Source of the DNA: Pseudokordiimonas caeni
GTDB taxonomy: Bacteria; Pseudomonadota; Alphaproteobacteria; Sphingomonadales; Kordiimonadaceae
Length of the DNA stretch: 64,000 bases
NCBI RefSeq assembly: GCF_026719705.1
Contig: NZ_JAPPRR010000001.1
Span: forward strand, 1,341,255-1,405,254
Reading direction: 5' to 3'
In this document: piece by piece, positions 8,479-17,069 of the stretch
How the letters are laid out: each line of letters starts with the position of its first letter
How positions within the stretch are numbered: the first letter of the stretch is position 1
Notes under the pieces: model-generated
Seen by the model: only the letters and a program-made list of their open reading frames with translations
What the model was told of the DNA's origin: nothing
Database searches by the model: none
Position numbers and translations under genes: made by a program

Positions 8479-9768
8479 ATGACCAGAAAACCCATCGAGC
8501 ATACGGGCTCCTATTATGCTGCCACGGCGAACCCCACGCCGGTACGCCCTTCCCTGCAGGCAGACATCACGGCCGACGTGTGCGTGGTCGGCGCCGGCTA
8601 TTCCGGCATCGTCACCGCCCTGACATTGGCTGAACTTGGCTACAAGGTCGTCGTCCTTGAGAATGCCAAGGTCGGCTGGGGTGCTTCCGGGCGCAACGGC
8701 GGCCAGATCATCAACGGCTACAGCCGCGAAATCGAATATATCGAGGACCGCGTCGACCCGAGCCAAGCCCGCATGATGGCTGACCTCGCCCTCGAAGGTG
8801 GCAACGTGATCCGCGAGAATGTGGCCAAATACAATATCCACTGCGACCTGAAGCACGGTTCGGTGCTGGCAGCCTATACCCAGAAGCAAATCCGTCATCT
8901 GGATGAAACCATCAAGGCATGGGCGGAACGCGGCCGTGGTGGGCTTGAGCTTCTGGACAAGCAAGGCATCCGCGAGCAGGTCGGCACCGACATTTATGCT
9001 GGCGGCTGGATCGACCATAACGGCGGCCATATTCATCCGTTGAATCTTTGCCTTGGCGAAGCGGCAGCAGCGGAAAGCCTCGGCACCGTTATCTATGAAC
9101 AAACGAATGTGACGCGCGTCGATCACAATGCAGCCAAGCCGGTCGTTTACTGCGAAGGCGGCAGTGTGACGGCGACCTATGTGGTGCTTGCCGGCAATGC
9201 CTATCTCGGCAAGACCGTGCCGGAACTGGCGCCGAAGGTGCTGCCGGCCTCGACCCAAATCATCGTGACCGAACCGCTCGGTGACCTTGCCGACGAATTG
9301 CTCCCCAATGGGTACTGCGTGGAGGACTGCAACTATGTCCTCGATTATTTCCGCCTGACGGCCGACAAGCGGCTGCTTTTCGGTGGCGGCACGGTTTACG
9401 GCGGGCAGGATATCGCCGACGTCGAAAACGCCCTTCGCCCCAACATGGAGAAGATTTTCCCCATGCTGAAGGACAAGAAGGTCGAATTCGGCTGGCAGGG
9501 TAACATCGCCCTCACCTGGATCCGCCTGCCCCATGTGGGCCGGCTCGGCAAGTCCACCTTCTTCACTCAGGGCTATTCGGGCCACGGGGTGACAAGTTCA
9601 CACATGATGGGCCGTGTGCTCGCACACGCCATTCATGGCCAGGCAACCGCCTTCGATGCCTTCGCGGGCATTCCGGCGCGCAGTTTCCCCGGAGGCCAGC
9701 TCCTCAGCGTTCCGCTGTCGACCATCGGCTGCTGGTATTATTCGATGCGAGACAAACTAGGAATCTGA
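8479..9768 (+). CDS. puuB: Gamma-glutamylputrescine oxidase-like FAD enzyme (right arm)
   Basis: This second FAD amine oxidase of the DAO family has 429 residues. VGAGYSG is at 37-43 and GRNGGQ at 71-76. The N-terminal pattern YYAAT and the C-terminal YSGHGV match the left-arm copy, so the two are paralogues. It should oxidise a gamma-glutamylated amine to the corresponding aldehyde. It is the first gene of the right arm, directly downstream of operator candidate 2. Two related oxidases beside two related ligases suggest different amines (for example putrescine versus a longer polyamine) or a tandem duplication. The sequence does not settle which. Confidence 0.86.
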   Translation: MTRKPIEHTGSYYAATANPTPVRPSLQADITADVCVVGAGYSGIVTALTLAELGYKVVVLENAKVGWGASGRNGGQIINGYSREIEYIEDRVDPSQARMMADLALEGGNVIRENVAKYNIHCDLKHGSVLAAYTQKQIRHLDETIKAWAERGRGGLELLDKQGIREQVGTDIYAGGWIDHNGGHIHPLNLCLGEAAAAESLGTVIYEQTNVTRVDHNAAKPVVYCEGGSVTATYVVLAGNAYLGKTVPELAPKVLPASTQIIVTEPLGDLADELLPNGYCVEDCNYVLDYFRLTADKRLLFGGGTVYGGQDIADVENALRPNMEKIFPMLKDKKVEFGWQGNIALTWIRLPHVGRLGKSTFFTQGYSGHGVTSSHMMGRVLAHAIHGQATAFDAFAGIPARSFPGGQLLSVPLSTIGCWYYSMRDKLGI

Positions 9769-9769
9769 C

Positions 9770-9811
9770 GCCCGGATGGCATAGACTTCTGATCCGGGCA
9801 ATTCGGCCCGG
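9770..9811 (+). other. Two mutually exclusive hairpins between puuB and the six-TM gene
   Basis: GCCCGGAT (9770-9777) can pair with ATCCGGGC (9792-9799). CCGGGC (9794-9799) can instead pair with GCCCGG (9806-9811). Both cannot form together. No T-run follows, and the next start codon is at 9830, so the second hairpin sits just ahead of the ribosome-binding region. Confidence 0.45.
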
Positions 9812-9829
9812 TTCCAATGGGATAATGGG

Positions 9830-10711
9830 ATGGGGCACAAGAACACACTGTGGGGCGTGAAGAAGGAACGGCTGTTCCAGGGTTTCAAATATCTGGTTTA
9901 CAGCCTCATTCTCGTAAACTTCTTCTACTTCCTTCGGGAAGACTATCTGGCTTCGACCCACACCTACCGGGACGGCTTCAACTGGACGCAACTGGCTGAA
10001 GCCTTCTCGCAGTCGACAGATACTCTCGCATGGTGGGTCCTCCTGATGCTTTTCGAGCTTCAGACATGGACCCTGAATGACGAGAAGCTGGACCGGATAA
10101 AAGGCATGATCAGCGCCGTGGGCGCTGTTGCCTATGCCTTCATCATCATCGCCTTCCTCGGCTATATGGAACGCATGATGATGACCTACGGTTTCTCGGC
10201 CTCCAGCTTCACCGATGCCTGCTCGGCTGTCGGTCAGGTCCTGTCGGTCGCGATGGATCTGGATGACTATGTCGACCTGACCGCCGCCAACTGCGCATCT
10301 TTCGAAGGAACGCGCTGGTTTGTGAACGAAACGGTCGGCATGATGGTAAATGACGAGGTGCTGACCCGCATGCACCGGCTGTCGGCCACGGATGTCCTGA
10401 ATGCAGGCGCGTGGCTTCTTATCGTCGTGGTGCTGGAAGTGGATGTCTGGCTGACGCTGAAACGCGAACTGACAGACCTTTTCTACCGCATCAACACCGC
10501 CGTGAAGATGGTCCTTTACGGCACCCTCATTGTCTGCTGCCTTTACTGGGCCGGCATGGGGGATCTGGTCGGTTTCTGGGACGCCTTCGTCTGGATTCTC
10601 GCCTTCTTCCTGATCGAACTGAACCTGTTCAAATGGCAGGAAGAAGAGGAAGCAGACATGGAACGCGAAGCCATCGAAGACGCGATCGCCAAGACCGGTG
10701 ACAGTTTCTAA
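9830..10711 (+). CDS. Six-TM membrane protein of unknown function with threefold Trp/Glu repeat
   Basis: I do not recognise the family. The 293-residue protein has six predicted membrane segments, near 16-37, 65-83, 93-114, 190-210, 224-243 and 248-268. A large loop (about 115-188) contains Cys131 and Cys155. The second helix of each helix pair carries the same signature, Trp, seven residues, Glu, Leu/Val, Gln/Asp/Asn, one residue, Trp/Phe: W68/E76/Q78/W80, W195/E203/D205/W207 and W255/E263/N265/F267. This implies three repeated helical hairpins with a buried acid in each. The tail is strongly acidic (QEEEEAD). It lies between puuB and puuD in the right arm, which has no other membrane protein. 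A role in amine transport or sensing is inference only. Confidence 0.8.
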   Translation: MGHKNTLWGVKKERLFQGFKYLVYSLILVNFFYFLREDYLASTHTYRDGFNWTQLAEAFSQSTDTLAWWVLLMLFELQTWTLNDEKLDRIKGMISAVGAVAYAFIIIAFLGYMERMMMTYGFSASSFTDACSAVGQVLSVAMDLDDYVDLTAANCASFEGTRWFVNETVGMMVNDEVLTRMHRLSATDVLNAGAWLLIVVVLEVDVWLTLKRELTDLFYRINTAVKMVLYGTLIVCCLYWAGMGDLVGFWDAFVWILAFFLIELNLFKWQEEEEADMEREAIEDAIAKTGDSF

Positions 10712-10729
10712 GAGAATTTGAGGACGAAA

Positions 10730-11491
10730 ATGACATCGAAACCCGTCGTCGCCATCGTATGCGATACCTCGAAATCGGGGCCGCATATCTATCATTCGGT
10801 CGGCGACAAATATATCCAGGCGCTGCGCCGCTGTGCCGACGTTACGCCCGTGCTGATCCCGTCGCTGGAAGTGCCGGTGCCAGCGGAGGAGATTTTCTCC
10901 TTCGCTGACGGCCTTCTGGCCACCGGTGGCTACAGCAATATCCAGCGTCATTATTACGGCGATGCACCTGCCCCCGAAGGCGAGAACGAAGACCCGCACC
11001 GCGACAAGAACACCCTGCCCCTGATCCGGCAGGCGATTGCCATGGGCATCCCGATGCTTGGCATCTGTCGTGGCCTGCAGGAGCTGAACGTCACGATGGG
11101 CGGCACGCTATACCCCCGTCTCCACGAAATCGACGGCCGCTTCGATCACCGCGAGGACAAGGAGGCCCCTGTCGATGTGCAGTATGGCCCGGCGCACAGC
11201 GTGAGCGTGCGTGAAGGCGGCCTGTTGCACACGATCACAGGCGCCGACGAGTTCATGGTGAACACGGTGCACGGGCAAGGTATCCGCGACCTTGCGCCCG
11301 GCCTAGTGGTCGAGGCTTTGGCGGACGACGACACGATCGAAGCCGTTTCCGTTGAAAAGGCCCGCGCCTTTGCCCTGGCGGTGCAGTGGCACCCTGAATG
11401 GAAGGCGTGGGAGAATGAACAATCGACCCGTATTTTCCGCGCGTTCGGCGAGGCTGTGCGCGCCCATTACCAGTCCCGAGTGAGCAAATAA
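10730..11491 (+). CDS. puuD: Gamma-glutamyl-GABA hydrolase (class I amidotransferase fold)
   Basis: This cytoplasmic peptidase C26-type hydrolase has 253 residues and releases GABA (or another omega-amino acid) from its gamma-glutamyl conjugate, the last Puu step. The nucleophile is Cys113 in GICRG; His221 and Glu223 in QWHPEW complete the triad. The ATG at 10730 is chosen over an in-frame TTG at 10718 because GAGG at 10720-10723 gives proper spacing. It starts 18 bases after the six-TM gene and is followed by the second puuA-like gene. It is the only puuD in the window, so both arms probably feed this one hydrolase. Confidence 0.9.
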   Translation: MTSKPVVAIVCDTSKSGPHIYHSVGDKYIQALRRCADVTPVLIPSLEVPVPAEEIFSFADGLLATGGYSNIQRHYYGDAPAPEGENEDPHRDKNTLPLIRQAIAMGIPMLGICRGLQELNVTMGGTLYPRLHEIDGRFDHREDKEAPVDVQYGPAHSVSVREGGLLHTITGADEFMVNTVHGQGIRDLAPGLVVEALADDDTIEAVSVEKARAFALAVQWHPEWKAWENEQSTRIFRAFGEAVRAHYQSRVSK

Positions 11492-11541
11492 CCTGAAGAG
11501 AAAGGACAGGGCCCGGCAAGCGGGCACTGCAAAGGTGTTTC

Positions 11542-12903
11542 ATGTACGACCCGAAGCGTATTGAAGAGCTAGACAGCTGGCTCAGGAGCGAGGGCATCGA
11601 CGATATCGAATGCATGGTGGCGGATCTTGCCGGCATTGCACGGGGCAAGGCCATGCCGCGGACCAAGTTCATCGAGGGCTTGAAGAAACGCGACATGAAG
11701 ATGCCGGAAACGCTCTTCGGCCTCACCATCCACGGCGACTATGCCCTCAACGATTATCTCAGGGAGACCGAGCAGGATGTGATCCTGCTGCCGGACCTCG
11801 ACACCATCTGCAAGACGCCGTGGCAGTCGGAGCCGACAGCCGGGGTGATCTGCGACTGCATCTATGAAAACGGCCAGGCTGTTGAATTCTCGCCGCGCCA
11901 GATCATGCGCCGCGTGCTCGATCTTTACCGGAACGAAGGCTGGCAGCCGATTGTGGCGCCGGAGTTTGAATTTTACCTGATCGACCGGCAGGAAAATGTG
12001 GAAAGCAACCCGATCCCGCCGCGCGGCCGTTCGGGCCAGCGGGACACGGGCTCGTCGCCTTTCTCCATCGACAGCCTTGATGAATTCCCCGCCTTTTTTG
12101 ATGATATCTACGACGCCTGCGAAGCCCAGGGAGTGGAGATCGACACGCTCATCCACGAGGCGGGGCCGGCCCAGTATGAATTCAACGTGATCCACGGCGA
12201 TCCGCTGAATGTGGCCGACCAGTCGTTCCTCTTCAAACGGATCGGCCGTCAAGTCGCCATCCGTCACAATATGTTCTGCACCTTCATGGCGCGCCCCTAT
12301 CCCGATACCTTCGGCAGCGCGATGCATATCCACCAGTCGGTGCAGGATCTCGAAACCGGCCTGAATATCTTCGCAAGCGCTGATGACACCGACAGCGAAC
12401 TGTTCCATGCGCATATCGCCGGCATGCAGAAATACCTACCAGCTGCCATGCCCTTCATCGCGCCCTATGTGAACAGCTACCGCCGCTTCGGCACCGGGCT
12501 TTCAGCGCCCACGAACACCCACTGGAGCCGAGAGAACCGCTCGGTCGGCCTGCGCGTACCCTCGGGCCCGCGTGAAGCGCGCCGGGTGGAGAACCGCATC
12601 GCCGGGTCGGATGTGAACCCCTATCTTGCCATTGCCGCTTCGCTCGCTTGCGGCTACCTCGGCATGAAGGAAGGCCTGTCGCCCTCGCCGGAATTCAAGG
12701 GTTCAGCCTATGAAGCCCGCGGCCGCGCGCTGCCCGAACATTATCTCGAGGGCCTGCATAACCTCCGGGACTGCAAGCCACTCGCCAAGGTGCTGGGCGA
12801 AGCCTTCGTTGCGACCTATATCCAGGCGAAGGAAATGGAATACGAAAGCTTCGGTACCGTGCTTTCCCCGTGGGAAAACAAGTATCTGCTGCTGTCGGTC
12901 TAA
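11542..12903 (+). CDS. puuA: Glutamine synthetase family protein, gamma-glutamylamine ligase type (right arm)
   Basis: This ATP:glutamate-amine ligase of the glutamine synthetase fold has 453 residues. Family signatures are EFEFYLID, the histidine-rich metal site MHIHQSV, and VNSYRRFG followed by the NRSVGLRVP segment. It is paralogous to the left-arm copy (6762-8129), although the N-terminal region differs clearly. Cooperation with PuuB and PuuD in the same transcription unit supports amine glutamylation rather than ammonia assimilation. A strong hairpin follows its stop codon. Confidence 0.86.
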   Translation: MYDPKRIEELDSWLRSEGIDDIECMVADLAGIARGKAMPRTKFIEGLKKRDMKMPETLFGLTIHGDYALNDYLRETEQDVILLPDLDTICKTPWQSEPTAGVICDCIYENGQAVEFSPRQIMRRVLDLYRNEGWQPIVAPEFEFYLIDRQENVESNPIPPRGRSGQRDTGSSPFSIDSLDEFPAFFDDIYDACEAQGVEIDTLIHEAGPAQYEFNVIHGDPLNVADQSFLFKRIGRQVAIRHNMFCTFMARPYPDTFGSAMHIHQSVQDLETGLNIFASADDTDSELFHAHIAGMQKYLPAAMPFIAPYVNSYRRFGTGLSAPTNTHWSRENRSVGLRVPSGPREARRVENRIAGSDVNPYLAIAASLACGYLGMKEGLSPSPEFKGSAYEARGRALPEHYLEGLHNLRDCKPLAKVLGEAFVATYIQAKEMEYESFGTVLSPWENKYLLLSV

Positions 12904-12910
12904 AAAGCAC

Positions 12911-12948
12911 ACTTGAGGCGGGCGCCACGACGGGCGCCCGCCTCAAGT
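12911..12948 (+). terminator. 16-bp perfect hairpin after puuA
   Basis: Bases 12911-12926 pair perfectly with 12933-12948 around a 6-base loop. No T-run follows on the plus strand; an A-run (12902-12906) precedes it, so a T-run is present only for minus-strand reading. It may partly separate the structural genes from gntR. Confidence 0.6.
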
Positions 12949-13046
12949 CTGCGACAAGTCCTTGCACGCCATTGAAAAATACCCCAACCTGACAAGGATC
13001 AGGGCCCTTCTTTGACCGGAACCTGCCGGCGTGGAGCAACGAGAAC

Positions 13047-13799
13047 GTGACCGAAAAGGCCACACTGCGGTTCGACCAACTGACCCGCGAGGACGGCGAA
13101 ACCGCGCAGGAGTGGGTTTATCGCGCCCTGCGCTTTGCCGTAATGGCTGGTCAGGTATGGCCGGGTCTTGCGCTCACCATAAGGGGCGTGGCGACACTTC
13201 TGGGGGTCAGCCCCATGCCGGTGCGCGAGGCGCTCAGGCGCCTGACATCGGAAGGCGCACTGGAATTGAAATCCAACCGCCGGATCGAAGTACCGACCAT
13301 GACACCGGCGCGCCTCGCCGAGCTTCTGGAACTCAGGATCGTGCTTGAAACCCACGCCGCCGTGCGCGCACTGCCCTATGTGGATGAAACACGGCTCGCT
13401 GAACTCAAGCGGCTGGACCATGAACAGGACCTGGCGTTCGAACATTACGACGCCGAAGCCATCATCCTTGGCAACCTGCGTTTTCACCGCATGCTTTATA
13501 CCGCACACCCGCACCCTGTGACGATGCCGATGATCGAACGCGTGTGGCTGCAGATGGGTCCGTTGCACCGGCTGGCACTGGCGCATCTGGAGCGCACCTA
13601 TGTGGTCGACCGTCACGTGGAGATCATGCAGGCAATTGAGGAGCGCAACCCCTTCGGGCTCAAATTCGCGCTTGAGGCGGACATCCGCGAAGGCGCCGGC
13701 TATGTGACCCAGACCGAGCTTCTGGAGCAATATGCCCGCGGCGAAGCCCCGCTCAACCTGCCCCAGCAGGATTTCATCCGCACCCTCGGCCGCCACTGA
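13047..13799 (+). CDS. GntR-family transcriptional regulator (FCD subfamily)
   Basis: This DNA-binding regulator has 250 residues. A winged helix-turn-helix covers about residues 18-85, including GVSPMPVREALRRL. An all-helical FCD effector domain follows, with FHRML, HPH and RHVEIMQAI. The start is a GTG at 13047 with GGAG upstream. It closes the right arm of the amine locus, which makes it the likely reader of the two TGTGATCACA sites. FCD regulators usually respond to small organic acids or amino-acid-derived ligands; here a gamma-glutamyl intermediate or an amine is plausible. That link is inference. Confidence 0.88.
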   Translation: MTEKATLRFDQLTREDGETAQEWVYRALRFAVMAGQVWPGLALTIRGVATLLGVSPMPVREALRRLTSEGALELKSNRRIEVPTMTPARLAELLELRIVLETHAAVRALPYVDETRLAELKRLDHEQDLAFEHYDAEAIILGNLRFHRMLYTAHPHPVTMPMIERVWLQMGPLHRLALAHLERTYVVDRHVEIMQAIEERNPFGLKFALEADIREGAGYVTQTELLEQYARGEAPLNLPQQDFIRTLGRH

Positions 13800-13910
13800 A
13801 AAGCAGCCATAAATGCCCGTCCCGGTTTAGATTTGTTTCAATCCGGCGTGGGTGATATAGTCATGATTGTGTAACTGTTTTCACTAAGCTTCATGGTTGC
13901 AGGGGGTCCG

Positions 13911-15029
13911 ATGGACAATGCCGCAAACCTGTTGCATTTTGCCCTTCTGCCCCTCCTGTTGAGCGGCATCCTTCCCACCTACCTGATTGTCAAGCACCGT
14001 CGGCACGGCAGCAATGACCCGGGCTTTCCCTGGCTAGTAGCCGGCAGCATGCTTCTTTGCCTTTATGCCCTGCTGCATTATCTGCATGAAACGGGCATTG
14101 TACCGCACGCTCATGCCCTGCCCGCCGGGATCACTATCCAAAATGATGATGTTGCTATCACAGTGGCGGTGCTCGCCAGCCTCGGCTTCCTGCGCGGCTT
14201 TGTCGTGTGGCTGCCTGCTGTGCAGTCTCTGAGCGAGGAGATTGCCTATCGGCAGATGGTGGAAGATGAATTGCAGGCTCTGACGATGGAGCTTTCCGAC
14301 ACGGCTGTAAGGGCCGAGGAAGCAATGCAGTCGAAGGCTGAATTCCTGGCCGCTATGAGCCACGAGGTGCGCACCCCGCTGAATGCCGTCATCGGCTATG
14401 CCCAGATGCTGCAGCAAGGCTATTTCGGCAAGATCGAGGGCGACAAGAACCGGGAATATGTTGGCCTCATCATCGAAGGCGCCACGCAGCTACTCGGCAC
14501 CCTCACCGATATCCTTGAACTGTCGAAGCTCGAATCCGGCCGCTTTGAGCCTCGCAACGAGGAAGTCGACATGGTGAAGCTCGTGGAAGGCAGTGTCACC
14601 TTCCTGCATCCGATGCTGAACGAAAGCGAGCATTATATGAGCCTGCAACTCGAAGAAGGCACGCTCTGGACCGACCCGCGCCTGTTGCGCCTGATCCTGA
14701 TCCATCTTGTCTCGAATGCTGCCAAATTCACGCCGCGCGGCGGACGGCTGCTCCTTGAGGGGCATCCGACCAACGATGGCTACCTGATCCGCATCACGGA
14801 TACCGGTATCGGCATGACATCGGAAGAAATGGCCCGCGCGCTCGAGCCCTTCACGCAACTGCAGATGCAATATGCGCGCGGTTACAAGGGGGCCGGGCTC
14901 GGCCTGCCGCTGGTGCAGCGCTATGCCCGCATCCTCGGCGCCGAATTCACGCTGCAGTCCCGCAAGGGCGTGGGCACCGTCGCCCAGATCGAGGTGCCGG
15001 TCAGCAAGCAGTCCCAGCAGGCCGCCTGA
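13911..15029 (+). CDS. Orphan membrane sensor histidine kinase
   Basis: This is a 372-residue kinase. Three membrane segments (about 8-27, 40-58, 81-101) are followed by a helical linker, a HisKA domain with phosphoacceptor His151 in MSHEVRTPLN, and an ATPase domain with the N-box HLVSNAAKF, DTGIGM and GAGLGL. No receiver domain or neighbouring response regulator is present. The ATG at 13911 is chosen because AGGGGG stands just before it; an upstream ATG at 13893 lacks such a site. The linker after WLPA matches that of the kinase at 28945-30063 position by position, so the two are paralogues. The signal is unknown. Confidence 0.87.
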   Translation: MDNAANLLHFALLPLLLSGILPTYLIVKHRRHGSNDPGFPWLVAGSMLLCLYALLHYLHETGIVPHAHALPAGITIQNDDVAITVAVLASLGFLRGFVVWLPAVQSLSEEIAYRQMVEDELQALTMELSDTAVRAEEAMQSKAEFLAAMSHEVRTPLNAVIGYAQMLQQGYFGKIEGDKNREYVGLIIEGATQLLGTLTDILELSKLESGRFEPRNEEVDMVKLVEGSVTFLHPMLNESEHYMSLQLEEGTLWTDPRLLRLILIHLVSNAAKFTPRGGRLLLEGHPTNDGYLIRITDTGIGMTSEEMARALEPFTQLQMQYARGYKGAGLGLPLVQRYARILGAEFTLQSRKGVGTVAQIEVPVSKQSQQAA

Positions 15030-15041
15030 GGCGGACCCAAC

Positions 15042-15071
15042 AAAAAAGCCCGCCGGAACGGCAGGCTTTTT
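15042..15071. terminator. Bidirectional terminator shared by the kinase gene and tRNA-Glu
   Basis: An A-run, a GCC-rich stem with a GAA loop and a T-run on each strand lie between the kinase stop (15029) and the 3' end of the opposite-strand tRNA (15075). Confidence 0.85.
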
Positions 15072-15074
15072 GAG

Positions 15075-15150
15075 TGGTGATCCCTACGGGACTCGAACCC
15101 GTGTTTTCGCCGTGAAAGGGCGACGTCCTAGACCGCTAGACGAAGGGACC
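15075..15150 (-). tRNA. tRNA-Glu (UUC)
   Basis: A 76-base cloverleaf with acceptor stem GGTCCCT/AGGGATC, anticodon loop CTTTCAC (anticodon TTC), the T-loop TTCGAGTC, and an encoded CCA end. Confidence 0.96.
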
Positions 15151-15177
15151 ACGATCATTCGCTGTGACGCGGGGGCC

Positions 15178-15206
15178 TAGATACTCACCCCACTCTGATC
15201 GGTCAA
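15178..15206 (-). promoter_or_regulatory. Promoter of tRNA-Glu
   Basis: On the minus strand, TTGACC and TATCTA are separated by exactly 17 bases. The pair lies about 28 bases upstream of the mature tRNA. The tRNA-Cys promoter in this window has the same TTGACC-N17 form. Confidence 0.75.
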
Positions 15207-15222
15207 CATCTTTTTCAAAAAT

Positions 15223-17049
15223 TCAGTGCGCGGCGTGGGAAGCGCCTGCCTCGGCCACGTCGTCCAGCATGATTTCCGCCTTGGGAGTGCCGGACCATGT
15301 ATCAATTTTCAGCTTGCCGGCGATGTGGAAATCGCGCCCGACACCGGCAAGCAGCAGTTGCCCCATGGGCTCATCCGCCACGCGGAAGGCCATGGCCTTG
15401 ATCGAGCCACCGTCGCGCCCCTTGAAGATGGCCCGTACATGCGTCTCACCTACCCTGTCGACCTTTACGAGCGCCACGGGGCCGATAGCGAAGCGCGGCG
15501 CCGGATTGCCGGTCCCGAAGGGGCCGACGGCCTCGATCCGCTCGATCAGTTCCGGCGTGGCACCGGAGAGCGCCACGACGCCATCGATCTTCAGCGCCTT
15601 TGCAGCCTCGGCCGCCGTCACATGAGGACGCAGGAGGTGCTTCAGGAAGCCCTGCAGCTCATCAAGCCGTGGCGGCGCTACGCTGAGGCCTGCCGCCATC
15701 GCGTGACCGCCCCCTTTGAGGATGATACCAGCCTGCGCGGCTTCAATCACCGCGGCCCCGAGGTCCACGCCGGGGATCGAACGGCCCGACCCCTTGGCTT
15801 CGCCCTCTTCCACCGCGAAAACGAGTGCAGGGACGCCGTAGCGGTCCTTCAGGCGGCTGGCGACGATGCCGATGACCCCGGCGTGCCAGCCTTCCCCCGC
15901 AGCGAATACAAGCCCGTCTGGCGTGCCACCAGCGCCCAGAAGGCTTTCCACCTGATCGATGGCGGCTTCCAGCACCTCGGCCTCGATGGCGCGGCGTTCT
16001 TCGTTGTAGCGGTCCAGTTCCTCGGCGATGCGGCGGGCTTCAACCGGGTCATCTGTCGTCAGGAGGCGGGCACCAAGCGAGGACTGCCCTACCCGGCCGC
16101 CCGCATTCACCCGGGGACCAAGGATGAAGCCGGCGTGATAGGTGCCGGGGGCTTCGGACACACGCCCGACATCCGCAAGGGCCGCGAGCCCCACCGTGCG
16201 GCGCTGCGCCATCACCTTCAGGCCCTGCGCCACCAGCGCACGATTGACGCCGGTCAGCGGCACCACGTCGCACACGGTGCCAAGCGCCACGATATCGAGA
16301 AGCGCCATCAGGTCAGGCTCGCGCCCACCGTTAGCAAAGTATCCACCGGCCCTGAGCGCACGATTGAGCGCCACGACAAGCATGAAGGTCACACCAACCG
16401 CCGCCAGTTGGCCAAGGCCGCTGTCATCATCCAGCCGGTTCGGGTTCACCACGGCCACGGCTTCAGGCAGTGTCGGCTCGGCCTTGTGATGATCCACCAC
16501 GATCACCTCGAGCCCCAGCCGTTTGGCATGGGCGAGCGGCTCGTAGCTGAGCGTGCCGCAATCAACCGTGACCACAAGGTCGATACCCTCGCACCGCAGT
16601 GTTTCCATCGCCGCGGCGTTGGGGCCATAGCCTTCACTCATCCGGTCCGGGATATAGATCCGGAGCGGCACACCGATGGCCGCCATATAGCGGTGCAGGA
16701 GGGCCGAGGACGTGGCCCCGTCCACATCATAGTCACCGAACACGGCGATGCGCTCGCCAGCCTGAATGGCAGTCGCCAGCCGCGCTACGGCCTTGTCCAT
16801 ATCGGTGATGGTGGACGGATCAGGCAGGCTGTCGCGGAGCGAGGGATTGAGGAAGCTCTCCACCTCATCCGGGTCTACCCCTCGCCCGGCGAGCATTTCG
16901 CCAACGACGAGCGGCAGGCTATGACGTTCGGCGATCATCGCACCCATGCGCTTGGACGCGCTGCGGGCAATCCACGCCCGGCCTGAAACAGACTGGCGGA
17001 CGCCGAGGACAGCGTCCGCCAGTTCAATGGATTGGGAAGTCTGGCTCAC
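15223..17049 (-). CDS. recJ: Single-stranded-DNA-specific exonuclease RecJ
   Basis: RecJ is a 5'-3' single-strand DNA exonuclease used in recombination and repair, of the DHH phosphoesterase family. Visible motifs are FGDYDVDG, TVDCG and the signature VVDHHKAE in the catalytic core, then the GGGHAMAAG stretch of the DHHA1 part. Starting at GTG 17049, which has GAGGGG upstream, the protein has 608 residues. A TTG at 17073 overlapping the glpX stop is possible but has no ribosome-binding site. It is the last gene of the alaC-hom-glpX-recJ block. Confidence 0.95.
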   Translation of the reverse strand: MSQTSQSIELADAVLGVRQSVSGRAWIARSASKRMGAMIAERHSLPLVVGEMLAGRGVDPDEVESFLNPSLRDSLPDPSTITDMDKAVARLATAIQAGERIAVFGDYDVDGATSSALLHRYMAAIGVPLRIYIPDRMSEGYGPNAAAMETLRCEGIDLVVTVDCGTLSYEPLAHAKRLGLEVIVVDHHKAEPTLPEAVAVVNPNRLDDDSGLGQLAAVGVTFMLVVALNRALRAGGYFANGGREPDLMALLDIVALGTVCDVVPLTGVNRALVAQGLKVMAQRRTVGLAALADVGRVSEAPGTYHAGFILGPRVNAGGRVGQSSLGARLLTTDDPVEARRIAEELDRYNEERRAIEAEVLEAAIDQVESLLGAGGTPDGLVFAAGEGWHAGVIGIVASRLKDRYGVPALVFAVEEGEAKGSGRSIPGVDLGAAVIEAAQAGIILKGGGHAMAAGLSVAPPRLDELQGFLKHLLRPHVTAAEAAKALKIDGVVALSGATPELIERIEAVGPFGTGNPAPRFAIGPVALVKVDRVGETHVRAIFKGRDGGSIKAMAFRVADEPMGQLLLAGVGRDFHIAGKLKIDTWSGTPKAEIMLDDVAEAGASHAAH

Positions 17050-17069
17050 GCCCTGCCCCTCTGCCGCCT

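Noticed and set aside
6762-12903. Housekeeping glutamine synthetase (glnA) for either ligase gene
   Set aside because: Both lie in units with puuB- and puuD-like genes and no glnB; the context favours gamma-glutamylamine ligases.
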